From DATARR01 sp044868005 (lineage in GTDB: Bacteria > Acidobacteriota > Thermoanaerobaculia > Multivoradales > UBA5704): a stretch of DNA of 64,000 nt. The notes beneath the pieces were generated by a model. The model saw nothing but the letters and a program-made list of their open reading frames with translations. It had not been told where the DNA came from and searched no databases. The first letter of the stretch is position 1. Each line of letters begins with the position of its first letter. Location of the stretch: NCBI GenBank assembly GCA_044868005.1, contig JBIOVX010000232.1, positions 1 to 64,000 of the forward strand, written 5' to 3'. The translations under genes were made by a program, and so were the position numbers. Positions 1 through 6,496 of the stretch are shown piece by piece.

Positions 1-26
1 CGGCTTCTCCCGGGAACAAGAATCTA

Positions 27-51
27 AGAGCCGGCGAGACGCCGGCGCTCC
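27..51. repeat. REP-like GC-rich hairpin
   Basis: A perfect 7-bp inverted repeat (GCCGGCG, loop AGA, CGCCGGC, positions 30-46) lies in the non-coding stretch before zapA. It resembles short palindromic intergenic repeats and could also end transcription of a gene left of the window. Nothing else recognisable lies in positions 1-100. Confidence 0.4.
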
Positions 52-107
52 CAGGCCGCCCCCCTACCCCAAGCAGGCCTCGCAGTAGTACAACTTTCCA
101 CCTGTGC

Positions 108-113
108 TATAGT
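108..113 (+). promoter_or_regulatory. candidate -10 element for zapA
   Basis: TATAGT lies 70 bases before the zapA start. I see no good -35 hexamer at the expected distance, so this is a weak call. The same TATAGT hexamer occurs in front of tlyA. Confidence 0.25.
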
Positions 114-182
114 CACCCTGCCAAACCGCTGGCACTACGTCACTTGCTGGCCGGGTAGGCACTGCCGTCGGAGTGGAGCGCC

Positions 183-467
183 ATGCCTTCAACCACCACA
201 GCGGTTGAGATTTTCGGCGAGGTGTACCACGTCCGCGGCGGCGACGAGAACGGGTACCTCCAGGATCTCGCCGACCTCGTGGACCGCAAGATGCGCGAGG
301 TGGCCGAGCATACGAAGGGCGATGCGGCGCGCATCGCCATCCTGGCGGCGCTCAATCTCGCCGAAGAGCTGTTCCAGTTGCAGAGTCGACAAGAAGGGGA
401 ACGAGTCGAGATCCGGGAGAAGGTGGCGGCGCTGACCGAGGAATTGACGGAAGCCCTCGGCAGTTGA
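183..467 (+). CDS. zapA: cell division protein ZapA
   Basis: This 94-residue protein fits ZapA, which binds and cross-links FtsZ filaments at the division site in the cytoplasm. The N-terminal half carries the short globular head (VEIFGEVYHVRG near residues 8-19, then LADLVDRKMREV), and the C-terminal half is a predicted coiled coil rich in Glu, Gln and Leu (EELFQLQSRQEGERVEI) that mediates dimer and tetramer formation. Length matches the family (about 90-110 residues). The start is the ATG at 183; no strong Shine-Dalgarno is seen. Its position directly before the 6S RNA gene and rny matches the zapA-ssrS arrangement known in many bacteria, which strengthens both calls. Confidence 0.88.
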   Translation: MPSTTTAVEIFGEVYHVRGGDENGYLQDLADLVDRKMREVAEHTKGDAARIAILAALNLAEELFQLQSRQEGERVEIREKVAALTEELTEALGS

Positions 468-497
468 CGAGAGCGCGGCGGCGACGCCAACTCAAGA

Positions 498-503
498 TAT
501 GAT
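498..503 (+). promoter_or_regulatory. candidate -10 element for 6S RNA
   Basis: TATGAT (5 of 6 matches to the consensus) sits 12 bases before the first base of the 6S RNA closing stem. A TTGACG at 464-469 is too far upstream (28-base spacer) to be its -35, so only the -10 is supported. Confidence 0.4.
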
Positions 504-515
504 GGACCAAGGGTT

Positions 516-705
516 AGCATCCCCTGTGTGGTGCGTGATGGGTACTACGATTGTAGAACCAACATTCATTCCACGGGAGTCTTCTACTCGTGCGGCCCGT
601 GCCAGCCTCGCTCGTACGAGGACGCTAAAGGCCCACGGAGCGGACACCCACCTGGCGCGTTTCAGGTTCTAAACGCACGGCCCACACGGCCGCTCGGGGG
701 ATGCT
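516..705 (+). ncRNA. ssrS: 6S RNA
   Basis: The 314-base gap between zapA and rny holds a region whose ends pair. AGCATCCCC at 516-524 pairs with GGGGATGCT at 697-705, followed inward by GTGTGG (526-531) with CCACAC (682-687) and GTGCG (531-535) with CGCAC (674-678). The result is a long closing stem with small bulges around an about 190-nt molecule, the size of 6S RNA. 6S RNA binds the housekeeping RNA polymerase holoenzyme by mimicking an open promoter and lowers transcription in stationary phase. Location right after zapA is a classic context. I did not fold the whole molecule; the identity rests on closing-stem pairing, size and synteny. Confidence 0.8.
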
Positions 706-781
706 CTTACCCTCTCCCTGATCAAGGGGAGACCTCCCAGATCTCGCCGGACCCCCCTTCTTTTGAAATAAGGGGTCACCG

Positions 782-2350
782 GTGAATACCGAAATCATCA
801 TCCTGGCCGTAGCGATCTTCGTCGGCCCGGTCGTTCTCCTTCTCGTCTGGTGGTTCTCGCTGCGCCGCATGGGCAAGCGCGTGCTCGAGCAGGCCCAGCG
901 CGAGGCGGAGCAGGTGGTCGAGAACGCCGAGCGCACGAGCGAGACCCGCCTGCGCGAGGCGGAGATCGCCGCCAAAGAGAAGCTCCTCCAGGCCCGCACC
1001 GAGTTCGAGACGGTGTCGCGCAAGCGCCGCAGCGAGCTCGAGACCCAGGAACGGCGCCTCACCCAGAAAGAGGACAACCTCGACAAGAAGGCCGAAGACC
1101 TCGGGCGGCGTGACAAGGAGCTCAATCAGCTCGACCGCTCGCTCGCCGGCCGCGAGAAGAGCGTCGAGAAGCGCGAGGCCGAGCTGGAGGCGATGTTCGA
1201 GGAAGAGCGGACCAAGCTGGAGCAGATCGCCGGCCTGACCGCGCAGCAGGCGCGCGAGGAGCTGGTGCGGGTGATGGAGGACGACGCCCGCATGGAGGCC
1301 GCCCACATCGTCAAGCGCATCGAGGACGAGGCCCGCGAGCAGGCCGGCCGGCAGGCGCAGCGCATCATCGGCATGGCGGTCCAGCGGTCGGCTTCGGACT
1401 ACGTCTCCGAGACCACCGTCTCGGTCGTCATGCTGCCCAGCGACGAGATGAAGGGGCGCATCATCGGCCGCGAGGGGCGGAACATCCGCGCCCTCGAGAT
1501 GGCGACCGGCGTGGACCTCATCGTCGACGACACGCCGGAGGCGGTGATCCTCTCGGGCTTCGATCCGTTCCGCCGCGAGGTGGCGCGCGTCGCCCTCGAG
1601 CGGCTGATCGTCGACGGCCGCATCCATCCGGCGCGCATCGAGGAGATCGTCGAGAAGGTCAAGGCCGAGTTCGAGCAGAAGATCCTGCAGGAGGGCGAGG
1701 CGGCGCTGCTGGAGCTGGGCATCCCCGGCATGCACCCGGAGCTGGTGAAGCTCCTCGGCCGCCTGCGCTACCGCACCTCCTACGGCCAGAACGTGCTCCA
1801 TCACAGCAAGGAGGTGGCCTTCCTCGCCGGCACCATGGCGGCCGAGCTCAAGGCCAACATCGCCGTGGCGCGCCGCGGCGGCCTGCTGCACGACGTCGGC
1901 AAGGCGATCGACCGCGAGATGGACGGCACCCACCTGCAGATCGGCATCGACCTGCTGCGCAAGTACGGCGAGACCGAGGAGGTCGTCCACTCCATGGCCT
2001 GCCACCACGGCGACTACGATCCGCAGACGGTGGAAGCCGTGCTGGTGACCGCCGCCGACGCCCTCTCCGCGGCGCGGCCGGGCGCCCGCCGCGAGGTGCT
2101 GGAGACCTACGTCAAGCGGCTGGAGAAGCTGGAGGAGATCGCCAGCAACTTCAAGGGCGTGCAGAAGACCTTCGCCATCCAGGCCGGGCGCGAGGTCCGC
2201 ATCATCGTCGACAGCGGCAAGATCGGCGACGAGCAGGCGCTCTGGCTGTCGAAGGACATCGCGCGCAAGATCGAGCAGGAGCTGACCTACCCCGGGCAGA
2301 TCAAGGTGACGGTGATCCGCGAGACCCGCTCGGTGGAATACGCCCGCTGA
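782..2350 (+). CDS. rny: ribonuclease Y
   Basis: Endoribonuclease Y (522 residues) starts mRNA decay from the inner face of the membrane. One N-terminal transmembrane helix (about residues 5-26) is followed by a long Glu/Arg/Lys-rich coiled coil (about 30-200), a KH RNA-binding domain with the GRIIGREGRNIR motif (about 225), and an HD domain whose metal-binding His-Asp pair is at residues 370-371 (LLHDVGKAID), with HHGDYDP further on. Length is typical (about 520). The start is GTG at 782 preceded by AAGGGG at 770-775. The stop overlaps the ymdB start by one base, a conserved pairing. A rightward 6S RNA lies just upstream. Confidence 0.97.
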   Translation: MNTEIIILAVAIFVGPVVLLLVWWFSLRRMGKRVLEQAQREAEQVVENAERTSETRLREAEIAAKEKLLQARTEFETVSRKRRSELETQERRLTQKEDNLDKKAEDLGRRDKELNQLDRSLAGREKSVEKREAELEAMFEEERTKLEQIAGLTAQQAREELVRVMEDDARMEAAHIVKRIEDEAREQAGRQAQRIIGMAVQRSASDYVSETTVSVVMLPSDEMKGRIIGREGRNIRALEMATGVDLIVDDTPEAVILSGFDPFRREVARVALERLIVDGRIHPARIEEIVEKVKAEFEQKILQEGEAALLELGIPGMHPELVKLLGRLRYRTSYGQNVLHHSKEVAFLAGTMAAELKANIAVARRGGLLHDVGKAIDREMDGTHLQIGIDLLRKYGETEEVVHSMACHHGDYDPQTVEAVLVTAADALSAARPGARREVLETYVKRLEKLEEIASNFKGVQKTFAIQAGREVRIIVDSGKIGDEQALWLSKDIARKIEQELTYPGQIKVTVIRETRSVEYAR

Positions 2351-3138
2351 TGAAACTCCTGTTCGTCGGCGACGTCGTCGGCAAGCCGGGACGGCGCGCG
2401 CTGCGCAACCTGCTGCCGCGGCTGGTGGACCGCCATCGGGCGGACTACGTCGTGGTCAACGTCGAGAACTCGGCCGGCGGCTTCGGCGTCACGCCCGAGG
2501 TGCTGCGCGAGATCCAGGACCTGCCCATCGACGCCTTCACCACCGGCAACCACGTCTGGGACAAGAAGGAGGCGCTCGAGATCCTGGACCGCGTCCCCAA
2601 CCTGCTGCGCCCGGCCAACTATCCCGAGGGCAATCCGGGCAAGGGACTGTATGTGGGAGAGACGGCGGCGGGCATCCCCGTCGCGACGATCAACCTCGAG
2701 GGCATGGTCTTCATGGCCAACCTGGATTCACCTTTCCGGGTGGCCGACCGGTTGCTGCAGCAGCTCGATTCCGCGGTCAAGGTGGTGTTCGTCGACTTCC
2801 ACGCCGAGGCGACCAGCGAGAAGCAGGCGATGGGGTTCTACCTCGACGGCCGGGTGAGCGCCGTCGTCGGCACCCATACCCACGTGCCTACCGCCGACGA
2901 GCGGATCCTCCCCAAGGGCACGGCCTTCCTCACCGATGCCGGCATGACGGGACCCTACGAGTCCGTCATCGGCATGCGCACCGACAAGATCCTCAAGCGC
3001 TTCCTGCTGCAGACCCCCTCCGCCTTCGAGGTCGCCAAGCGGGACGTGCGCCTCGCCGGCGCCGTCATCGACGTGGATGAGACGACCGGCAAGGCGCGCG
3101 GCATCGAGCGGGTGCTGGTGCCGGATACCGAGTCGTAG
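2350..3138 (+). CDS. ymdB: YmdB-family metallophosphoesterase
   Basis: This 262-residue calcineurin-like phosphoesterase belongs to the YmdB/TIGR00282 family, a 2',3'-cyclic nucleotide phosphodiesterase encoded next to rny in many bacteria. Metal-ligand motifs are visible: FVGDVVGKPGRR at the N terminus, VNVENSAGGFG near residue 37, TTGNHVWDKKE near 64, VDFHAEATSEK near 142 and VGTHTHVPTADER near 173. Length is typical. The ATG overlaps the rny stop (1 base), implying translational coupling. The gene ends at a perfect hairpin that separates it from the convergent pseudopilin-like gene. Confidence 0.93.
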   Translation: MKLLFVGDVVGKPGRRALRNLLPRLVDRHRADYVVVNVENSAGGFGVTPEVLREIQDLPIDAFTTGNHVWDKKEALEILDRVPNLLRPANYPEGNPGKGLYVGETAAGIPVATINLEGMVFMANLDSPFRVADRLLQQLDSAVKVVFVDFHAEATSEKQAMGFYLDGRVSAVVGTHTHVPTADERILPKGTAFLTDAGMTGPYESVIGMRTDKILKRFLLQTPSAFEVAKRDVRLAGAVIDVDETTGKARGIERVLVPDTES

Positions 3139-3160
3139 CGGCGGCCCTACGTGGCCGCCG
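3139..3160. repeat. REP-like palindrome / bidirectional hairpin, copy 1
   Basis: A perfect 8-bp stem (CGGCGGCC / GGCCGCCG) with loop CTACGT fills the gap between the convergent ymdB and pseudopilin-like genes. Its inner 20 bases occur again, on the other strand, at 60458-60477, so it belongs to a dispersed palindromic repeat family and could also act as a terminator for both genes. No run of T follows. Confidence 0.65.
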
Positions 3161-3161
3161 T

Positions 3162-3677
3162 CTACTTCCTCTGCGGCCAGCGCATGAAGTACCCGTCCAT
3201 CCAGACGACGTCCTGGTCGTACTCGGGCGGCAAGAAGTTCCCTACCTCGTAGACGTTCCCCGCGAACTTGCCGTCCCGGCCGGCGCTGCGGAGACCCATC
3301 ACCCGCACGGCGTTGGGGTCCTTGGTGTTGAGGTGGAACTCGTACGGATGCCCCCAGCCGTCCTGCTTGGGGATCTCCGCGATGTACTTCGGGACGAGGA
3401 TTTTCTCGAGGTCTTCCCGCGAGATCACAGGCACGGCGTTGATGTCGACGGAATTCGCTTCGTTCTCCGCTTCTGCTTTCTTGTGCGCTTCCTCGCTGCG
3501 CTTGGGTGCGATCTCGTCCTTGTACCAGGTATACATCGCCGTGCCGACATTGCGGCTGTCGACAATCGTCTGCTTCTGCTTCATCAGATCGGGGTCGTCC
3601 GAGGGTTGAGCGTAGGAGGCCGCCGGCAGGACGAGCAGGGCCAGCATGGCCAGGACGAGCTGAATTCGAAGGGCCAT
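3162..3677 (-). CDS. secreted GspG-like pseudopilin globular-domain protein
   Basis: A 171-residue protein with a signal peptide (MALRIQLVLAMLALLVLP, cut after ASYAQ). The mature part looks like the globular domain of type II secretion major pseudopilins: a variable region, then DGWGHPYEFHLN and LRSAGRDGKF, the calcium-site type signature of GspG. The long hydrophobic N-terminal pilin helix and prepilin peptidase site (GFTLxE) are missing, so it should be a soluble periplasmic or exported protein and not a fibre subunit. Start: the ATG at 3677 has AAGGAGAG just upstream; the open frame runs further but that part is antisense to nothing useful and lacks a signal. Role unknown. Confidence 0.75.
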   Translation of the reverse strand: MALRIQLVLAMLALLVLPAASYAQPSDDPDLMKQKQTIVDSRNVGTAMYTWYKDEIAPKRSEEAHKKAEAENEANSVDINAVPVISREDLEKILVPKYIAEIPKQDGWGHPYEFHLNTKDPNAVRVMGLRSAGRDGKFAGNVYEVGNFLPPEYDQDVVWMDGYFMRWPQRK

Positions 3678-3721
3678 CGTTTCTCTCCTTTCAAGGTGGT
3701 GACGGGATCCTGTCGGGAGAG

Positions 3722-3750
3722 ACTGTATCACTGAACTAATACACCGGCAA
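3722..3750 (-). promoter_or_regulatory. sigma70-type promoter for the pseudopilin-like gene
   Basis: On the minus strand TTGCCG (3745-3750) and TACAGT (3722-3727) are spaced by 17 bases, each matching the consensus in 4 of 6 positions. The site lies about 45 bases before the ATG at 3677. Confidence 0.5.
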
Positions 3751-3760
3751 TAGGGAGCGA

Positions 3761-5374
3761 TTACGGCCGCGTGAGGAGCAGATAGCCCTCCTTGGGATCC
3801 TGGTCCCGCGCCACCTCGACCATCGGGGGGAGGTCCCGCAGCTGGGAGAGATCGTCCCGCTGGGCGAGCAGCCAGAGCCGGCCGGGCCGGGCGAGGAAAG
3901 CGCGCAGCTTCGCCTCGCTGTCGAGGTCCACGCAGAAGCGTTTCGTGTAGAACAGGAAGGTGGAGTCCAGCCGGGGGTAGATCCCGTACGTCTCGCCGGG
4001 GGCCATGCGATCCACCAGCACCCGGGAAAGGCCGCGGGCGGACTTGAAGACGTCGAACCGCGGCAACGCGACGAACGCCACGCCGAGGACCGTCAATGCG
4101 ATCCCCGCCGCGAGCGAAGCCGCGGCGCGGGTGACAGCGCCGGACCATGAGGCCCAGAAGGCGTAAACGGCTCCGATCAGGAACGGCACGAAGAGGATCG
4201 CCAGCTCCCAGACGAAGCGGTCGCCGCCCAGAGGGACCGCCTCAGGCCTGCCCCGTCCTTCCATGGGAAGGACCGTGACGATCGCCAACGCCAGAACCGC
4301 CGCCAAGCCGACGGGCACTACGAGCCACCACCGTCGCCAGGACCGCCACTCGTCCGCCAGACGATCGAGACCGGCTCCGACCAGCAGCGCCATGGCCGGA
4401 TACATCGTCAGGATATAGACCGACCGCTTGGCCGGCGAGACGCTGAAGAAGAGCACGGTGACCGCAGCCCAGCAGAGGCAGAAAAGGAAGCCGTCGCGCT
4501 GGCGTCCCGGCGTCTCGCGCAGGCGTTTCCACCCCACCACGATCGCCGTCGGCAGCAGCAACGACCACGGGAAGAATTCGCCGGGAATGACGGTGAGGAA
4601 GTAGTACCAGTTCTTGAAGTGGTGCCAGGGATTGACGTAGCGCGTGACGTTCTGCCGGAAGACGATCTGCTCCAGGTACTCGCGGCCGCCGGAGAACCCG
4701 GCCGGCACGAGCCAGGCGAGCACCACCGCGGCCCAGAGCAGCAGGCCGAGGCCGATCCGCAGCCGCCCGAGCTCCTGCCGATTCCGCGTAATCGCCAGGA
4801 ACGCGAGGATGGAGAGCAGCGGAGGCAGGAGCCCGACAGGACCTTTCGCCAGCGTCGCGAGGCCGGCGAAGACGAAAAACAGGAGGTACAGCCGTGGCCG
4901 CTCCTCCGTGTAGCCACGCACCCAGAACCACATCCCGAGCGCCACCAGCGCGGTGAGCATCATGTCGATCTGGCCGAACCGCCCTTGCCAGAGGACCTTG
5001 AAACAGGTGGCGAAGGCCGCGGCGGCGAGCCAGCCGGCACGCCGGCCGAAGAGGCGCTCGCCGATGCGGTAGACCAGCAGCAGGGCGCCGATGGCGGCGA
5101 GGGCGGAGGGCAGGCGGGCGGCCGTCTCGTCGAGCCCGCCGGTCGCCCAGCCGCAGGCGGCGATCGCCCAGAAGAACAGCGGCGGCTTCTGGCTGTAGAC
5201 CTCGCCGTTGAGGTGCGGCACGGCCCAGTAGCCGAGGAGCCACATCTCGCGCGCCACCTCGGCATAGCGGGCCTCGTCCGGATTCCACAGGTCGCGCCGC
5301 CCCAGACCCGGCAGGAACAGCAGGCCGCCGAGAACGGCGAGGATCAGGAGGTCCCGCCGGCGCGCCGCGCTCAA
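3761..5374 (-). CDS. ArnT-like GT39 membrane glycosyltransferase
   Basis: A 537-residue polytopic GT-C fold enzyme of the ArnT/PMT superfamily. Such proteins transfer a sugar from a polyprenyl-phosphate donor to lipid A or another periplasmic acceptor. The first periplasmic loop has the conserved acidic motif WNPDEARYAEVAREM (about residue 30) and PHLNGEVYSQKPPLFFW, typical of ArnT-like proteins; about 11 hydrophobic segments follow. It starts at TTG 5374, one base after the LAB_N stop, as the last gene of a GT2, LAB_N, GT39 operon. In that set GT2 would make the polyprenyl-linked sugar and this enzyme would use it. Substrate is not readable from sequence. Confidence 0.85.
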   Translation of the reverse strand: MSAARRRDLLILAVLGGLLFLPGLGRRDLWNPDEARYAEVAREMWLLGYWAVPHLNGEVYSQKPPLFFWAIAACGWATGGLDETAARLPSALAAIGALLLVYRIGERLFGRRAGWLAAAAFATCFKVLWQGRFGQIDMMLTALVALGMWFWVRGYTEERPRLYLLFFVFAGLATLAKGPVGLLPPLLSILAFLAITRNRQELGRLRIGLGLLLWAAVVLAWLVPAGFSGGREYLEQIVFRQNVTRYVNPWHHFKNWYYFLTVIPGEFFPWSLLLPTAIVVGWKRLRETPGRQRDGFLFCLCWAAVTVLFFSVSPAKRSVYILTMYPAMALLVGAGLDRLADEWRSWRRWWLVVPVGLAAVLALAIVTVLPMEGRGRPEAVPLGGDRFVWELAILFVPFLIGAVYAFWASWSGAVTRAAASLAAGIALTVLGVAFVALPRFDVFKSARGLSRVLVDRMAPGETYGIYPRLDSTFLFYTKRFCVDLDSEAKLRAFLARPGRLWLLAQRDDLSQLRDLPPMVEVARDQDPKEGYLLLTRP

Positions 5375-5375
5375 C

Positions 5376-5654
5376 TCAGTCGGCGTCCGCGACCCGCGGG
5401 GGACGGTGGATGAACCAGAGGTTGCGGGAGTAGATGAGGAAGCCGGTGGCCTGCCCGAGGATGAACACCGGGTCGCGGCGGTGGATGGCGTAGGCGAGCA
5501 GCACGGCGCCTCCCGCCAGGCTCAGGTACCAGAACGACCGCGGCACTACGCTCTGCCGGCGGCGCTCGGAGGCGAGCCACTGGACGAAGAAACGGCCGAA
5601 GAAGAGGGCTTGGCCGATGAATCCGATGACGAGCCAGACGGGATTGTGTTCCAA
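5376..5654 (-). CDS. lipid A biosynthesis N-terminal (LAB_N) domain protein
   Basis: A 92-residue membrane protein formed only by the LAB_N domain (first seen at the N terminus of some LpxB proteins). It has three hydrophobic helices: NPVWLVIGFIGQALFFGRFF, PRSFWYLSLAGGAVLLAYAI and ILGQATGFLIYSRNLWFI; the middle part WLASERRRQSVVP is typical. Start: TTG at 5654, with GAGGAG five bases upstream, because family members begin at the EHNPVW region and no ATG lies nearby. The gene overlaps the 3' end of the GT2 gene by 109 bases in another frame. Small LAB_N proteins often sit between a GT2 and a GT39 gene, as here, and may act as a flippase-like or scaffold subunit (inference). Confidence 0.82.
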   Translation of the reverse strand: MEHNPVWLVIGFIGQALFFGRFFVQWLASERRRQSVVPRSFWYLSLAGGAVLLAYAIHRRDPVFILGQATGFLIYSRNLWFIHRPPRVADAD

Positions 5655-6379
5655 GCGATCTCCTCGGACAGGCGCCGGTCGATCCAGCGTTTCTGCATCC
5701 AGCGCACCGCGAACAGGTCCGCCAGCGCCCTCCAGATCCGGTTGCGAATGTTGTATTTGGGTTGGCCGTGCAGCCGTGGCCGGTGGTGCACGGGCACTTC
5801 GGTCACCCGCGCGCCTTCCATCTTCAGCAGGGTGGGCAGGAAGCGGTGCATGCCGGTGAACATGGGGATGCGCTGCAGGTACTCGGCGCGGCAGGCCCGC
5901 AGCGTGCAACCGACGTCGGTCACCGAATCGTGGGTGACCCGGTTGCGGATGCCGTTGGCGATGCGGGAGGAGACCTTGCGCACCCAGGTGTCCTGACGGT
6001 TGGCGCGCACGCCGCAGACCACGTCGAAAGCGTTCATGCGCTCGAGCAGGCGGGGGATGTCCGCCGGATCGTTCTGCAGGTCGGCGTCGAGGGTGATGAT
6101 GATGCCGCCGCGGGCGCAGCGGAAGCCGGCCGCGAGCGCCGCCGACTGGCCGGCGTTGCGCTGCTGGCGGATCACCCGCACGGCGGGATCCTCGCGCGCC
6201 AGCTCGCTCAGGATTCCGGGGCTGCCGTCCGTGCTGCCGTCGTCGACGTAGATCACCTCGTAAGGCCGGCCGATCGCTTGCATGGCTCCCTGGACTTCGG
6301 CCGCCAGAACGGGGAGGTTCTCCTCCTCGTTGAAGACGGGGATGACGGCCGAGAGCTCCGGAATCTTCAAGACATGCAT
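5546..6379 (-). CDS. GT2 polyprenyl-phosphate sugar transferase (DPM1/ArnC-like)
   Basis: A 277-residue GT-A fold enzyme. Motifs: VIPVFNEEENLP at the N terminus, VDDGSTDGS (about 46-54), LDADLQNDP (about 98, the DxD site), and QPKYNIRNRIWRALADL near the C terminus, as in dolichyl-phosphate-mannose synthase and ArnC-like enzymes that load sugars onto polyprenyl phosphate. It lacks the two C-terminal transmembrane helices of ArnC. The conserved domain ends at about residue 242; the last 36 residues are a Ser-rich tail read out of frame from the LAB_N gene. First gene of the three-gene leftward operon. The divergent region upstream holds the phased response-regulator repeats. Confidence 0.87.
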   Translation of the reverse strand: MHVLKIPELSAVIPVFNEEENLPVLAAEVQGAMQAIGRPYEVIYVDDGSTDGSPGILSELAREDPAVRVIRQQRNAGQSAALAAGFRCARGGIIITLDADLQNDPADIPRLLERMNAFDVVCGVRANRQDTWVRKVSSRIANGIRNRVTHDSVTDVGCTLRACRAEYLQRIPMFTGMHRFLPTLLKMEGARVTEVPVHHRPRLHGQPKYNIRNRIWRALADLFAVRWMQKRWIDRRLSEEIAWNTIPSGSSSDSSAKPSSSAVSSSSGSPPSAAGRA

Positions 6380-6426
6380 GAGAGTATCTTAATGGAGCCT
6401 CGCTCGCGGAAGGGTCTGAGCCGGCC

Positions 6427-6469
6427 TTCTCCTCCGATTCACCTTCCGTTCATGAATGGCTGCAAGGAT
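6427..6469 (+). promoter_or_regulatory. candidate OmpR-type response-regulator box and promoter for the ArnT-like gene
   Basis: Three direct repeats, TTCTC (6427), TTCAC (6438) and TTCAT (6449), recur with an exact 11-bp period, the layout bound by OmpR/PhoB-family regulators. Ten bases after the last repeat comes an extended -10, TGC-AAGGAT (6461-6469), as in class II PhoB-type promoters. A matching arrangement (TTCAT at 12406 and 12417, TGC-GACGAT at 12429-12437) precedes cmoA. The box sits in the divergent gap between the GT2 operon and the GT39 gene, so it might act on both. Confidence 0.55.
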
Positions 6470-6496
6470 GCGCCGGCCTCTTGAGGTAAGCGTGCC

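Noticed and set aside
464..469. TTGACG as -35 of the 6S RNA promoter
   Set aside because: The spacer to TATGAT at 498 would be 28 bases.
3678..4148. N-terminal extension of the pseudopilin-like ORF
   Set aside because: It overlaps the neighbouring GT39 gene, has shadow composition, and a signal peptide with a ribosome site starts at 3677.
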